Shown here: one piece after another, positions 26,264 through 33,643 of the stretch
Layout of the letters: every line of letters begins with the position of its first letter
Position numbering within the stretch: the first letter of the stretch is position 1
DNA from: an uncultured Acidimicrobiaceae bacterium
GTDB taxonomy: Bacteria; Actinomycetota; Acidimicrobiia; Spongiisociales; UBA5794
DNA length: 45,083 nt
NCBI GenBank assembly: GCA_947258375.1
Contig: CAMYIJ010000049.1
Span: forward strand, 1 to 45,083
Reading direction: 5' to 3'
Program-made: the position numbers and the translations under genes
Notes under the pieces: model-generated
Told to the model about the DNA's origin: nothing
The model's database searches: none
What the model saw: only the letters and a program-made list of their open reading frames with translations

Positions 26264-26365
26264 GCCCGCGATTGCGGGCGGGGTTAGATTCTTGGTGGTT
26301 GCCGCTGCCGGCTGTTTGGGCTTCGCTTGCCTTGAGGTCGATGTGACGAGAGCCGATGGAACTGG

Positions 26366-27139
26366 ATGACCCTTCCTCTTATTCTCTCCTATGGCCTCGT
26401 TGGCCTGATCCTGGTGGGTCTTTGGCGCTACCGCACACGAACCGACGCGCTCTTGTCATTCGCGGTGGGAGGATTCCTGGTCGGATCCGCAGTAGCCGCT
26501 GCTTCCTTTGGCTTCAGGGGTCTCGTGGAGGTTGGCCCGTGGGTCGTCATCTTGTGGGGCGGGTTCTACGGCTTCTACCTCTTTGCGCTCCGCCGCGACG
26601 ACCCGGAGCCCGTCGAAGATCGCGCCGTCCACCAGCAGACCCTTGATGGCTGGGCCGACGCCGGGTTCACCGAAAGCATGGTGTTTCTGCTGCGGCCCGG
26701 CTCCGGCTACGTCATCATTGCCGTGCGTCGTCCGGGAGAACCCACAACGGCGTTTCTCTACCACCGTCGACAGGCCGGTCACCACGAGTCGTGGTCGTTC
26801 TGCACTCCCTTGGGGCGAGGTGAGGGCACTCTGATAACGACCTCAGGCACTTCCGGCTTGCTCGACCTGGGAGAAATCCGGCAGATCACGACCGACGTCG
26901 CGGTCGGATGGGATATGCATCAGGACGGCTTGGCCTTCCTCGCAGAACAAGGCATCGACGCCGGTCAACAGATCGGAAACGGCTTCGACGATTTCCTACT
27001 GTGGACACGGAGTAGAGATCGGAAAGCGTTGTGGCGATTTCCGATCGGGTTTCTCGCGGCCTTCCTCCGGCCTATCTTCCATTACGGGCCGTTACGGACC
27101 CGCCGTGGTGCACGGCGACAGCTGGGCCGCTTCCTGTGA
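26366..27139 (+). CDS. Membrane-anchored protein of unknown function
   Basis: A 257-residue protein. Three hydrophobic segments occupy the first 75 residues (LILSYGLVGLILVGLW; LLSFAVGGFLVGSAVAAASF; VVILWGGFYGFYLFAL), followed by a soluble domain of about 170 residues rich in Gly/Thr with GWADAGFTESMVFLLRPGSGY and QDGLAFLAEQGIDAG. The end (HYGPLRTRRGARRQLGRF) is strongly basic. No known domain was recognised. It is downstream of the LLM oxidoreductase by 102 bases, so co-transcription is possible. It is convergent with the hydrolase at 27177 (37-base gap). Confidence 0.65.
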   Translation: MTLPLILSYGLVGLILVGLWRYRTRTDALLSFAVGGFLVGSAVAAASFGFRGLVEVGPWVVILWGGFYGFYLFALRRDDPEPVEDRAVHQQTLDGWADAGFTESMVFLLRPGSGYVIIAVRRPGEPTTAFLYHRRQAGHHESWSFCTPLGRGEGTLITTSGTSGLLDLGEIRQITTDVAVGWDMHQDGLAFLAEQGIDAGQQIGNGFDDFLLWTRSRDRKALWRFPIGFLAAFLRPIFHYGPLRTRRGARRQLGRFL

Positions 27140-27176
27140 ACTCGATAGCGTCACCAATCTTCGCGGGTCAGCGTTA

Positions 27177-28316
27177 CTAGCCGAGCTTCTCCCGGATCCA
27201 CGAGAACGAAGCCGGTGCCCAGTCCTTGTAGTACTTGAATGCACAGTGGCCGGCGTCGGGGTAGACCCGAGCCTCGCGGCCGGTGGCGGGGCCGGATTCG
27301 AGCATGAAGTAGATGTTGCCGACGGGCGCCAGGTGGTCCAGCTTCCCGTTGATCATCAGAACGGGCTGGGTGATGGCATCGAGGATTCCGAGTTCCGACA
27401 GCGCCCAGTTCGAGAAGATGTCCTCCTCCTTCTCGCGCGACCAGGTCGGAAACGACGGGGGCCCTCCGGGTTCGCCGAACACGAAGGTGGAACGGCGATT
27501 GCGAGCCTCGACAAAGTCGTCCATCTCGGCGTCCGTCATGCGGTATCCGAAGGGGTGGCCGGCGATCGCCACTACGGCTTTGACCTTCTCCGGGTAGGCC
27601 CCGGCCAGCTGCATCACCGAGTAACCGCCCCGGCTGATACCGAAGGCGGCGATCCGGTCGGCGTCGATCTCGGGGCGTCCCCCCAGGTAGTCGATGGCCG
27701 CCATCCACGCCTTGACCGAGGAGGGGTCCCAGGGGAACGGATTCTCGCCGGTGCCAGGGCCATCCATCACGAGCGATCCGAGGCCCTCGTCCGTGGCCAT
27801 CTCGCCGGCCCAGCCCCGGTCCTCCTTGAAGACGTCGGCGCCGCACATGATGAGAGCCGCCGGAGCCGGGTTCTCGGCGTTGGCGCCGCTAGGTGCCCGG
27901 AAGTGGGCTCGCACGGTCTGGCCTTCACATTCGATCTCGACGACTTCGAGAGGAGGGTCGAGGTACTGGCACGCCTTGCGATAGGCGCGGGCACATTCGG
28001 CGCTCACCGCCGCCTTCTCCGGGGTGATCTCGCCGGGGAAGCGGCCAATCGCGAAGTAGGTCTTCGCCTGGAGATACGCCTTGCGGGCCCCGACCGGGTC
28101 ACCGGCCGCGTCGAGACGATCGCCTTCGGCCTCGTGTCGTTCGCCCGCCGCTTTCCACACCGGAATCCACTTGTCTTGCGTCGTCCCCGTCAACTGGGCG
28201 ACGACCGTCTCGAGTTCACCGAGATCGTCGATCATCGACAGCCAGCGCCGGTAGAAGCCGCCGTGCTCCACGACGAAGGGATCCTCGCTGGGAGCGAAAC
28301 TCAGGTCCGTAGTCAC
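27177..28316 (-). CDS. Alpha/beta hydrolase (FrsA/DUF1100-like)
   Basis: A 379-residue hydrolase. An N-terminal helical extension (about 1-130, YRRWLSMIDDLGEL and KAAGERHEAEGDRL) precedes the alpha/beta fold. The nucleophile elbow is FGISRGGYS, the acid is Asp in GKLDHLAP and the base is His in PDAGHCAF. The long helical N-terminus is typical of the FrsA/2,6-dihydroxypseudooxynicotine-hydrolase group, some of which cleave C-C bonds. Start GTG 28316 has AAGGAGG six bases ahead. It is divergent from the selenoprotein gene with only 39 bases between, both Shine-Dalgarno sites included, so promoters must overlap coding sequence. Confidence 0.88.
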   Translation of the reverse strand: MTTDLSFAPSEDPFVVEHGGFYRRWLSMIDDLGELETVVAQLTGTTQDKWIPVWKAAGERHEAEGDRLDAAGDPVGARKAYLQAKTYFAIGRFPGEITPEKAAVSAECARAYRKACQYLDPPLEVVEIECEGQTVRAHFRAPSGANAENPAPAALIMCGADVFKEDRGWAGEMATDEGLGSLVMDGPGTGENPFPWDPSSVKAWMAAIDYLGGRPEIDADRIAAFGISRGGYSVMQLAGAYPEKVKAVVAIAGHPFGYRMTDAEMDDFVEARNRRSTFVFGEPGGPPSFPTWSREKEEDIFSNWALSELGILDAITQPVLMINGKLDHLAPVGNIYFMLESGPATGREARVYPDAGHCAFKYYKDWAPASFSWIREKLG

Positions 28317-28355
28317 TAGATTCCTCCTTGCTGGCTTTTTGAGGAGGCTACCGCT

Positions 28356-29144
28356 ATGGAGAGCACGGTGCTCGACCCGGAGGATTTCCGGGCCCAATAC
28401 GAGAAGTGGGTGCAGTTCGTTGCCGCCAACCACCACGGGCAGAACAACCGTGTCAATGAAGAACCGGCGTTTACGCCGCTGCAGAAGCCACTCGCCGAAG
28501 CTCGGGTCGCGTTGCTCACTTCCGCCGGGGTTCACCTGTCCGACCAGGAGCCGTTCCACACCGCCACAATTGCCGGGGATGCCACGTACCGGGTGATCCC
28601 CAACGACGTCGACTTCTCGGCAGTTCGCTTTGCCCATACCCACTACGACACATCCAGTGCCGAGCAGGACCTCAACGTCGTGCTGCCGATCACGCGGCTG
28701 GCGGAGCTGGTGGAACGGGGGCGCGTCGGGGCTGCCTCGCCGATTCACATCGGCATGATGGGCTTCAACCCGGATCCTTCGGCGATAGCCGATACCACCG
28801 GACCGGCGGTCGCAGCCGCCCTGACCGACGCCGACGTCGATGTCGCCATCTTCGCTCCGGGCTGACCGATGTGTCACCGGTCGGTCGGACTGGTGCAAGG
28901 CGCAGTGGAAGCCGCCGGGATCTCAACCGCCAGCGTCGCGCTGCGGCCCGAGATCACCCTGGGCACAAAGGTGCCGCGGGCCGCGTACCTGAGATTCCCG
29001 CTGGGGAATCCCTTCGGTGAACCCAACGAGCCGGCGCAACACCACCGCATCCTGGAAGACCTGTTGGTTCTCCTCGAGACGGCGACGGAACCGACGGTGA
29101 TCGAGTTGCCCTACCGATGGCGCAGATGGGGGAAGTGGCTATGA
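28356..29144 (+). CDS. PrdB/GrdB-family reductase, predicted selenoprotein (Sec170 at in-frame UGA 28863-28865)
   Basis: Read through one UGA, this is a 262-residue member of the glycine/sarcosine/betaine/D-proline reductase selenoprotein B family, close to PrdB in size. Family segments occur on both sides of the UGA in one frame: VNEEPAFTPLQKPLAEARV, YRVIPNDVDFS and HTHYDTSSAEQDLNVVLPI before it, CHRSVGLVQGAVEAAGI after it. The UGA falls in APG-U-PMCH, exactly where relatives have Sec or Cys. A hairpin begins nine bases later. GAGGAGG precedes the ATG. The enzyme class reductively cleaves C-N bonds with a selenol. The short form's substrate is unknown. A damaged gene is the alternative but does not explain conservation after the UGA. 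Confidence 0.88.
28875..28895 (+). promoter_or_regulatory. Bacterial SECIS-like hairpin
   Basis: CACCGGUC (28875-28882) pairs with GACUGGUG (28888-28895): eight pairs including one G-U, closing the loop GGUCG. It starts nine bases after the UGA and lies inside the coding sequence. Distance, stem length and a GGUC-containing apical loop match the bacterial SECIS recognised by SelB (the E. coli fdhF loop is also GGUC-containing). Confidence 0.8.
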
Positions 29145-29425
29145 GCATGTACGAGCAGGTGGTGGCGCACACCGCGCCGGTCGAGAGCGGGTTCTATGCA
29201 CTCCTCGACAGCCTTGATGAGTACCGGGCGCTCCTCGAGCGACTCATCGCGGAGCTCTCCGAGGCGGAGGAGCCCAACGGGCCCCTGATCAAACGCTTTC
29301 GCGCTTTTATGGGCAGGGCCGAGGCCATAGAGCGCATCCTCGAGGACGATGTCCTGACCGAGATGCTCTCGATGCTCGACCGGCTGCACGCGGTGAAAGA
29401 CACCGAAGAAGGCAACTTCATCTGA
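29141..29425 (+). CDS. Small helical protein coupled to the selenoprotein
   Basis: A 94-residue, apparently all-helical, acidic, soluble protein with no recognised domain. Its ATG (29141) overlaps the selenoprotein stop by four bases, with GGGGGAAG upstream, so translation is coupled and a functional link is likely. Repeated Leu/Glu spacing (YRALLERLIAELSEAEE; AEAIERILEDDVLTEMLSML) suggests a helical bundle. No Cys is present, so it is unlikely to be the electron donor itself. Its last codons and stop lie within the first unit of a 16-bp tandem repeat, which may have replaced its original 3' end. Confidence 0.75.
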   Translation: MSMYEQVVAHTAPVESGFYALLDSLDEYRALLERLIAELSEAEEPNGPLIKRFRAFMGRAEAIERILEDDVLTEMLSMLDRLHAVKDTEEGNFI

Positions 29426-29512
29426 GGCCAGGTTCATCTGAGGCCAGGTTCATCTGAGGCCAGGTTCATCTGAGGCCAGGTTCATCTGAGGCCAGGTTCA
29501 TCTGAGGCCAGG
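29417..29512. repeat. Six perfect tandem copies of a 16-bp unit
   Basis: The unit TTCATCTGAGGCCAGG is repeated six times without a mismatch, plus TTCA of a seventh. The first copy supplies codons Phe-Ile-stop of the preceding gene. The perfect identity indicates recent slippage or expansion and a locus likely to vary between strains. Confidence 0.95.
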
Positions 29513-29558
29513 TTCAGCCGGGAGACCAGGTCACGCGACGCGCCCCCCTACCTCCTTC

Positions 29559-29603
29559 GGCGTCCTGGCGGACGCCTCGCAGAGACCTTCCCCCCTCCGG
29601 GGG
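29559..29603. terminator. Pair of GC-rich hairpins between convergent genes
   Basis: GGCGTCC (29559-29565) and GGACGCC (29570-29576) form a perfect seven-pair stem with a four-base loop. CCCCC (29591-29595) and GGGGG (29599-29603) form a second. They lie between the small protein (plus) and the amidohydrolase (minus) and may end both transcripts. T-runs are absent. Confidence 0.45.
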
Positions 29604-29641
29604 ACACATCGGACATGGCCGCCGCCGCACGTGGCTCCCGC

Positions 29642-30625
29642 CTAGCGGCCGAGGAGAGCCTTAGCGGTGCCCGACACGATCCATGCCCGCTCCTCGTCGG
29701 TCAATCCCGGCACGGCGTCGATCGTTGTGATCGGGTCGAGGTCGCCCGATTCGAACGGGTAGTCGGTGCCGAGCATGATCCGGTCGGCCCCGACGAAGTC
29801 GATCAGGTAGCGCAATGCCTGCGGGTTGTGAACGACGGTGTCGAAATACAGTCGCTTGATGGTCTCCATCGGCGGAGTCGCCAGATCGGTGTCGGCGAGA
29901 CCGGGCTTGGAGTCCCAGCCCCGTTGCAGGCGGCCCACCCCGTAGGGGAGAAACCCGCCGCCGTGGACGACGCACATCTTGAGGTCCGGGTGACGATCGA
30001 AGACCCCGGCCATCATCAGCCGGGCAATCGCAATCGTCGAATCCACCGGCCGACCCACCAGGTTGTCCAGGAAGTGTCGTTTGAGATCGATGCCGGGCAG
30101 AACTCCCACCGGGTGAAGGAGCACGACGCTGCCCAATTCGGCGGCGGCCGCCCAGAACGGTTCCAGTTCCGCAGATACCAGGTCGGTGCCATCCACCGTA
30201 GTGGCGATCTCGACGCCCGCCATTCCCAGTTCGGCGGTGGCATAACGCAGCTCTGCGGCTGCCAGATCCGGCTGCTGCAGCGGAGCGGTGGCGAAGGCCT
30301 CGAAGCGGTCGGGGCGCCGGGCTGCCTCGGCGGCCAGCGCCTCGTTGACCCTCCGCGACCAACGCTCGCCCTTGGCCGCGTCGAGGCCGTAGGCGGTGAG
30401 GTTCACCCAACTCGATAGCACCTGCACCTCGATGCCGGCCCGGTCCAATGCCGCGACACGAGCATCGAAGTCGGTCAGATCGTCGCGCAGTGCCATGGTC
30501 GGCTTGCCGCCGGCGATGACGACCCGGCGATCATCCGTCAGCTCTATGCCGAAGTCGGCGCCATCGGCTTCCAGGGTGGCGACCAGCTCGGCAGGAATGC
30601 AGTGGGCGTGAACATCGATGCTCAT
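29642..30625 (-). CDS. Amidohydrolase-2 (ACMSD-like) metal-dependent hydrolase/decarboxylase
   Basis: A 327-residue TIM-barrel protein. The N-terminal metal motif is DVHAH (His6, His8), a metal His lies in LLHPVG (about 172), VHGGGFLP supplies another, and the catalytic Asp is in LGTDYPFESGD (about 293). The family includes aminocarboxymuconate-semialdehyde decarboxylase and related decarboxylases or hydrolases acting on unsaturated carboxylates. Its ATG overlaps the stop of the LVIVD-repeat gene by four bases, so the two are translated together. The substrate is unknown. Confidence 0.9.
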   Translation of the reverse strand: MSIDVHAHCIPAELVATLEADGADFGIELTDDRRVVIAGGKPTMALRDDLTDFDARVAALDRAGIEVQVLSSWVNLTAYGLDAAKGERWSRRVNEALAAEAARRPDRFEAFATAPLQQPDLAAAELRYATAELGMAGVEIATTVDGTDLVSAELEPFWAAAAELGSVVLLHPVGVLPGIDLKRHFLDNLVGRPVDSTIAIARLMMAGVFDRHPDLKMCVVHGGGFLPYGVGRLQRGWDSKPGLADTDLATPPMETIKRLYFDTVVHNPQALRYLIDFVGADRIMLGTDYPFESGDLDPITTIDAVPGLTDEERAWIVSGTAKALLGR

Positions 30626-31788
30626 ACGGCCGCTTCATCCATCCGGGCGCTCAGCGCCGCATCGGGCTCCAGGATGTAGGCGCCGCCCCTGACCCGATCG
30701 GTGATGTAGACGAGATTGTCCTCACCCACCCAGACATCGTTGATCTGGATCGCCTGCTGGCCGGGAGGGCACTCGGGGATGTAGTGGGCGATATCCTGGG
30801 GAGCCGTCGGCTCCGCAACGTCGTACACCCGCACCCCGGCGTTGAAGTAGCTGACAAAGAAGACTTCCTCGCTGCGGTAGCTGCCCGGCCGGTTCTCGTG
30901 GAGGGCGTGGGCGCCGAAGCGAAGGCCGCGCTCGCAGAAGTCGCCTTCGGGTTGCGGGCAGATCGCGATTACCTCGGGCCGGGTTTCGTCGGAGACATCG
31001 ACCACTCGGACCATGTGGGGCTTGCCGTCACAGCCGTCCGTTGTCGCCTCATCGGTGACCATCACGATGTCCCGGCTGGGCAACGGCAGACAGGTGTGAG
31101 TCTCGCCGCCCTCGTCCCAGTTGAGGTGGGAGATCACCGTCGGGCTCGCCAGGTCGGAGATGTCGAGGATCACCATGCCGCCGTCCCAGAAGCCGAGGTA
31201 CGCCCGATCGCCGTGGACCATGGCGTGATGGGTATTCCAATGCTCGTCCGCCGGCCAATCGGGTGTTTCTCCTCCACCGGTCCACTGCCCCGGCCACCAC
31301 CAGCGGCCGGCCTCGACGGGATTGGTCGGATCGTCGAGGTCGATGATCACCCAGATGCGCTCGTCGAAGCCGTCGGGCGTTGCAGACATGTACGCGTAGC
31401 GGCCGCCCTCGTAGACGATCCGGTGCACCCCACGCCCGGTCGAGTCCCAGAAGCCGACCTGCTTGGGGTCGAAGGGGTCGGCGAGGTCGTAGACGGCCAA
31501 GCCGGCCGACCAGGGGTAGTCGCTGCGGAACCGCTCATGGTTGGTCAGCAGCAGCCCATCGGCGACCTGGACCTTGTGGTTGTGGGAGTTGGCGGGTGCC
31601 CGCCACTGGCGGACGAGCTGCGGATCGGACACGTCGGAGACGTCGAGGATTGACGTTCCCATCCCCGAGGGTCCGAAATGGCCGACGTAGAGTGCGTCGC
31701 CGGAGCGCATTATCTGCATGCCGTCGCCGAATCCTCCGAGGTCGGAGTGGCCAACGAGTCTGAGTCCGTCACTGTGTTCTTTATGCAT
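30622..31788 (-). CDS. LVIVD-repeat beta-propeller protein
   Basis: A 388-residue protein built of repeats of the form YxxxxxGLxVxDxSDPxxPxxxG: LDVSDVSDPQLV, VYDLADPFDPKQVG, IIDLDDPTNPVEAG, ILDISDLASPTVI, VVDVSDETRPEVI and VYDVAEPTAPQDI. This predicts a seven-bladed-type propeller. No signal peptide is visible, so it is probably cytoplasmic. Several His residues (GHFGPSG, HNHKV, NTHHAM, GAHALHEN) cluster at blade ends and might bind metal. The Shine-Dalgarno AAGGAGG sits only one base before the ATG and no in-frame start exists upstream (stop TAG), so initiation may be inefficient or use an internal start. Confidence 0.85.
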   Translation of the reverse strand: MHKEHSDGLRLVGHSDLGGFGDGMQIMRSGDALYVGHFGPSGMGTSILDVSDVSDPQLVRQWRAPANSHNHKVQVADGLLLTNHERFRSDYPWSAGLAVYDLADPFDPKQVGFWDSTGRGVHRIVYEGGRYAYMSATPDGFDERIWVIIDLDDPTNPVEAGRWWWPGQWTGGGETPDWPADEHWNTHHAMVHGDRAYLGFWDGGMVILDISDLASPTVISHLNWDEGGETHTCLPLPSRDIVMVTDEATTDGCDGKPHMVRVVDVSDETRPEVIAICPQPEGDFCERGLRFGAHALHENRPGSYRSEEVFFVSYFNAGVRVYDVAEPTAPQDIAHYIPECPPGQQAIQINDVWVGEDNLVYITDRVRGGAYILEPDAALSARMDEAAV

Positions 31789-31823
31789 ACCTCCTTGCTA
31801 GCAGATCTCTAGGATTCGCGCCT

Positions 31824-32852
31824 ATGACAATGCGTGCAGTTCAGCTCGACGAATTTGACGGTCCTCTCCATCACCGCACCATCTCGGTGCCGGAACCGGG
31901 GATGGGCGACGTGCTCCTGCGGGTCGGGGCATGTGCGGTCGACCAATTCGACCTGGCGATCCGCAACGGGCGCTGGAGTCACGCGGTCCTTCCGCTGATC
32001 ATCGGTCACGAGATCGCGGGTGAGGTCGTTGCGGCCGGGCCCGGTGTCGCCGGGTGGTCGCCGGGCGACCGCGTCGCGGCCTCTCTCTACCTCGTGTGCG
32101 GGCACTGCCGGCACTGTCGCAACGGCCGGGAGACGATCTGCGAGAACTTCGGCGGCCACGTCGGTGTCAGCATTCCCGGTGGTTACGCGGAGTACGTCGC
32201 ATTGCCGGCACGCAACCTCGTCGCGATTTCCGACGACCTGGCTTTCCCCGAGGCGTCCGTAATCGCCAACGCCATCGGCACTCCCTACCACGCTCTCACC
32301 AAGCAGATGCGGTTGCGCCCGGGAGAGTTCTTCATGGTGACCGGAGCCGGGGGCGGAGTCGGGATCCACGCCGTACAGCTGGCAGCCATGATGGGAGCCA
32401 GGGTCATGGCCGTCGACATCACGGCAGACAAGCTGGACGCAGCCCAAGCCCGGGGAGCCGAAATCGTGGTCAATCCGGAGAAGGAAGACCTGGCGGCGAT
32501 TGCCCGCAGCTGGACGGGCGGCCGGGGACTCGACGGCATCCTCGAGCTGGTCGGTCCCGCCACGATGCCCGCCGGCCTCGCCGCGTTGGCGAAAGGCGGG
32601 CGTATGGTCGTCGTCGGTTCCCACACCGGCACCGAACTGACGATCTCACCGCACGCGTTCTATCAGAACGAGTTCGAGCTGCTCGGGTCACGCAATGTTT
32701 CGGTGGGGGAGCTGGCGGAGGTTGTCGACCTGGTGGCCGCCGGCAAGGTCGACCCGGTGGTCAGCGGAACCTACCCGCTCGAGCAGGTCGAGGAGCTGCA
32801 CGAAAGGGTGCGCAACCGCACTGTGATCGGCCGCGAGGTCCTCGTCCCGTGA
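31824..32852 (+). CDS. Zinc-type medium-chain dehydrogenase/reductase with altered catalytic site
   Basis: A 342-residue MDR-family protein. The structural-zinc cluster is intact (CGHCRHCRNGRETIC, about 91-105) and the GHE motif is present (about 56). The catalytic-zinc Cys of GVCGTD/GVCRTD is replaced: the segment reads GACAVDQFD, putting Asp where Cys should be. GAGGGVG (about 174) is the nucleotide motif. Similar losses occur in enoyl/acryloyl-CoA reductase-like branches, so a C=C reductase is possible. It starts 35 bases from the divergent LVIVD gene and ends seven bases from the convergent CMD gene. Confidence 0.85.
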   Translation: MTMRAVQLDEFDGPLHHRTISVPEPGMGDVLLRVGACAVDQFDLAIRNGRWSHAVLPLIIGHEIAGEVVAAGPGVAGWSPGDRVAASLYLVCGHCRHCRNGRETICENFGGHVGVSIPGGYAEYVALPARNLVAISDDLAFPEASVIANAIGTPYHALTKQMRLRPGEFFMVTGAGGGVGIHAVQLAAMMGARVMAVDITADKLDAAQARGAEIVVNPEKEDLAAIARSWTGGRGLDGILELVGPATMPAGLAALAKGGRMVVVGSHTGTELTISPHAFYQNEFELLGSRNVSVGELAEVVDLVAAGKVDPVVSGTYPLEQVEELHERVRNRTVIGREVLVP

Positions 32853-32859
32853 GGTTTCT

Positions 32860-33450
32860 CTAGTCGCTGGTCGTGCTCGGTCCACTCACGACCAGGTTGT
32901 CGCCGGCGGCGTCGATAGCCTCCTGGAGTTGGCCCTGGGCGGAGCCCAGGGTGCGCAGCCAGCGCTGGCCGCCAAAGGTGAAACCGACCCAGTAGCCGAG
33001 CTCGACGAGTTCGGGCTCGGTGAACTCCGCTCGTAACCGCTCCCACATGGCCTCATCGGCGTCGTCCGGATTCCACATGATGGCGTCGGCGTACTCCATC
33101 GCCAGCTTCTCCCGCGCCGAGTACTCGTCCGACTTCTTGTAGTTGAGGAGCTTGTCGAGCTGCTCTTCACTGCCCCTGATCTCGCGGGCCACGCCCTGGT
33201 TGGAGCAGTAGCTGCAGTCGCCCGATAGGGCGATGTAGGCCCGCAGCAGCTCCTTGAACTCGAAGTCGAGGACTCCCTCGTGATAGATCCACTCGCGGGT
33301 CTTCGTGAAGGACCGCATCACACCCGGCACGTGGGCCCGAATGGCCTGGAACTCGGGGCCGGGCTTGCCCCGTTCGATGGCGGCCTCCAGCCACCGGCGA
33401 CCTTCGAGATCCTCGATCTGATGGGGGAGACGGAAACTGATATTGGCCAT
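32860..33450 (-). CDS. Carboxymuconolactone decarboxylase/AhpD-like protein (paralogue 1)
   Basis: A 196-residue protein of the CMD/AhpD fold. The redox CxxC is CSYC (about 83-86, GDCSYCSNQG), followed by SAREKLAMEYADAIMW, typical of the helix carrying the AhpD acid/His region. ATG 33450 has AGGAAGG upstream. Paralogue 2 (35922) has the same layout and shares AIRAHVPxVxxSFT. Such proteins reduce peroxides through the Cys pair or decarboxylate lactones; CxxC favours a redox or isomerase-like role. The LacI-type operator at 33501 lies 50 bases upstream in the divergent gap with lacI and may control both. Confidence 0.88.
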   Translation of the reverse strand: MANISFRLPHQIEDLEGRRWLEAAIERGKPGPEFQAIRAHVPGVMRSFTKTREWIYHEGVLDFEFKELLRAYIALSGDCSYCSNQGVAREIRGSEEQLDKLLNYKKSDEYSAREKLAMEYADAIMWNPDDADEAMWERLRAEFTEPELVELGYWVGFTFGGQRWLRTLGSAQGQLQEAIDAAGDNLVVSGPSTTSD

Positions 33451-33500
33451 TGCGAGCGCCCTTCCTGAGTCCGGCACAGATCGGCCGTAGCCCGGTTTTC

Positions 33501-33514
33501 TGCAAACGATTGCG
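33501..33514. promoter_or_regulatory. LacI-family operator in the CMD/lacI divergent region
   Basis: TGCAAACGATTGCG departs from the consensus TGCAATCGATTGCA at two positions. It keeps the central CG and lies between the divergent CMD and lacI genes, the expected place for self-regulation. Confidence 0.65.
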
Positions 33515-33643
33515 CAAATGGTACTAGCGTTACCGTTCAGTCCAACAGAGGAGTGCGCAGATGGCCGGGGTGGCAAGGCTCGAAGCGTTTGCACGCCCGG
33601 ACTCCTCAAGCGATTCGATCCGACTCCGCGCCATTCCCGACCC

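Noticed and set aside
28863..28865. UGA as a real stop splitting two genes, or as a frameshift
   Set aside because: Both halves are in the same frame, belong to one family, and the UGA aligns with the family Sec/Cys position with a SECIS-like hairpin after it.
29615..30418. Plus-strand open frame over the amidohydrolase
   Set aside because: Antisense shadow of a clear minus-strand ACMSD-like gene with metal-binding motifs.
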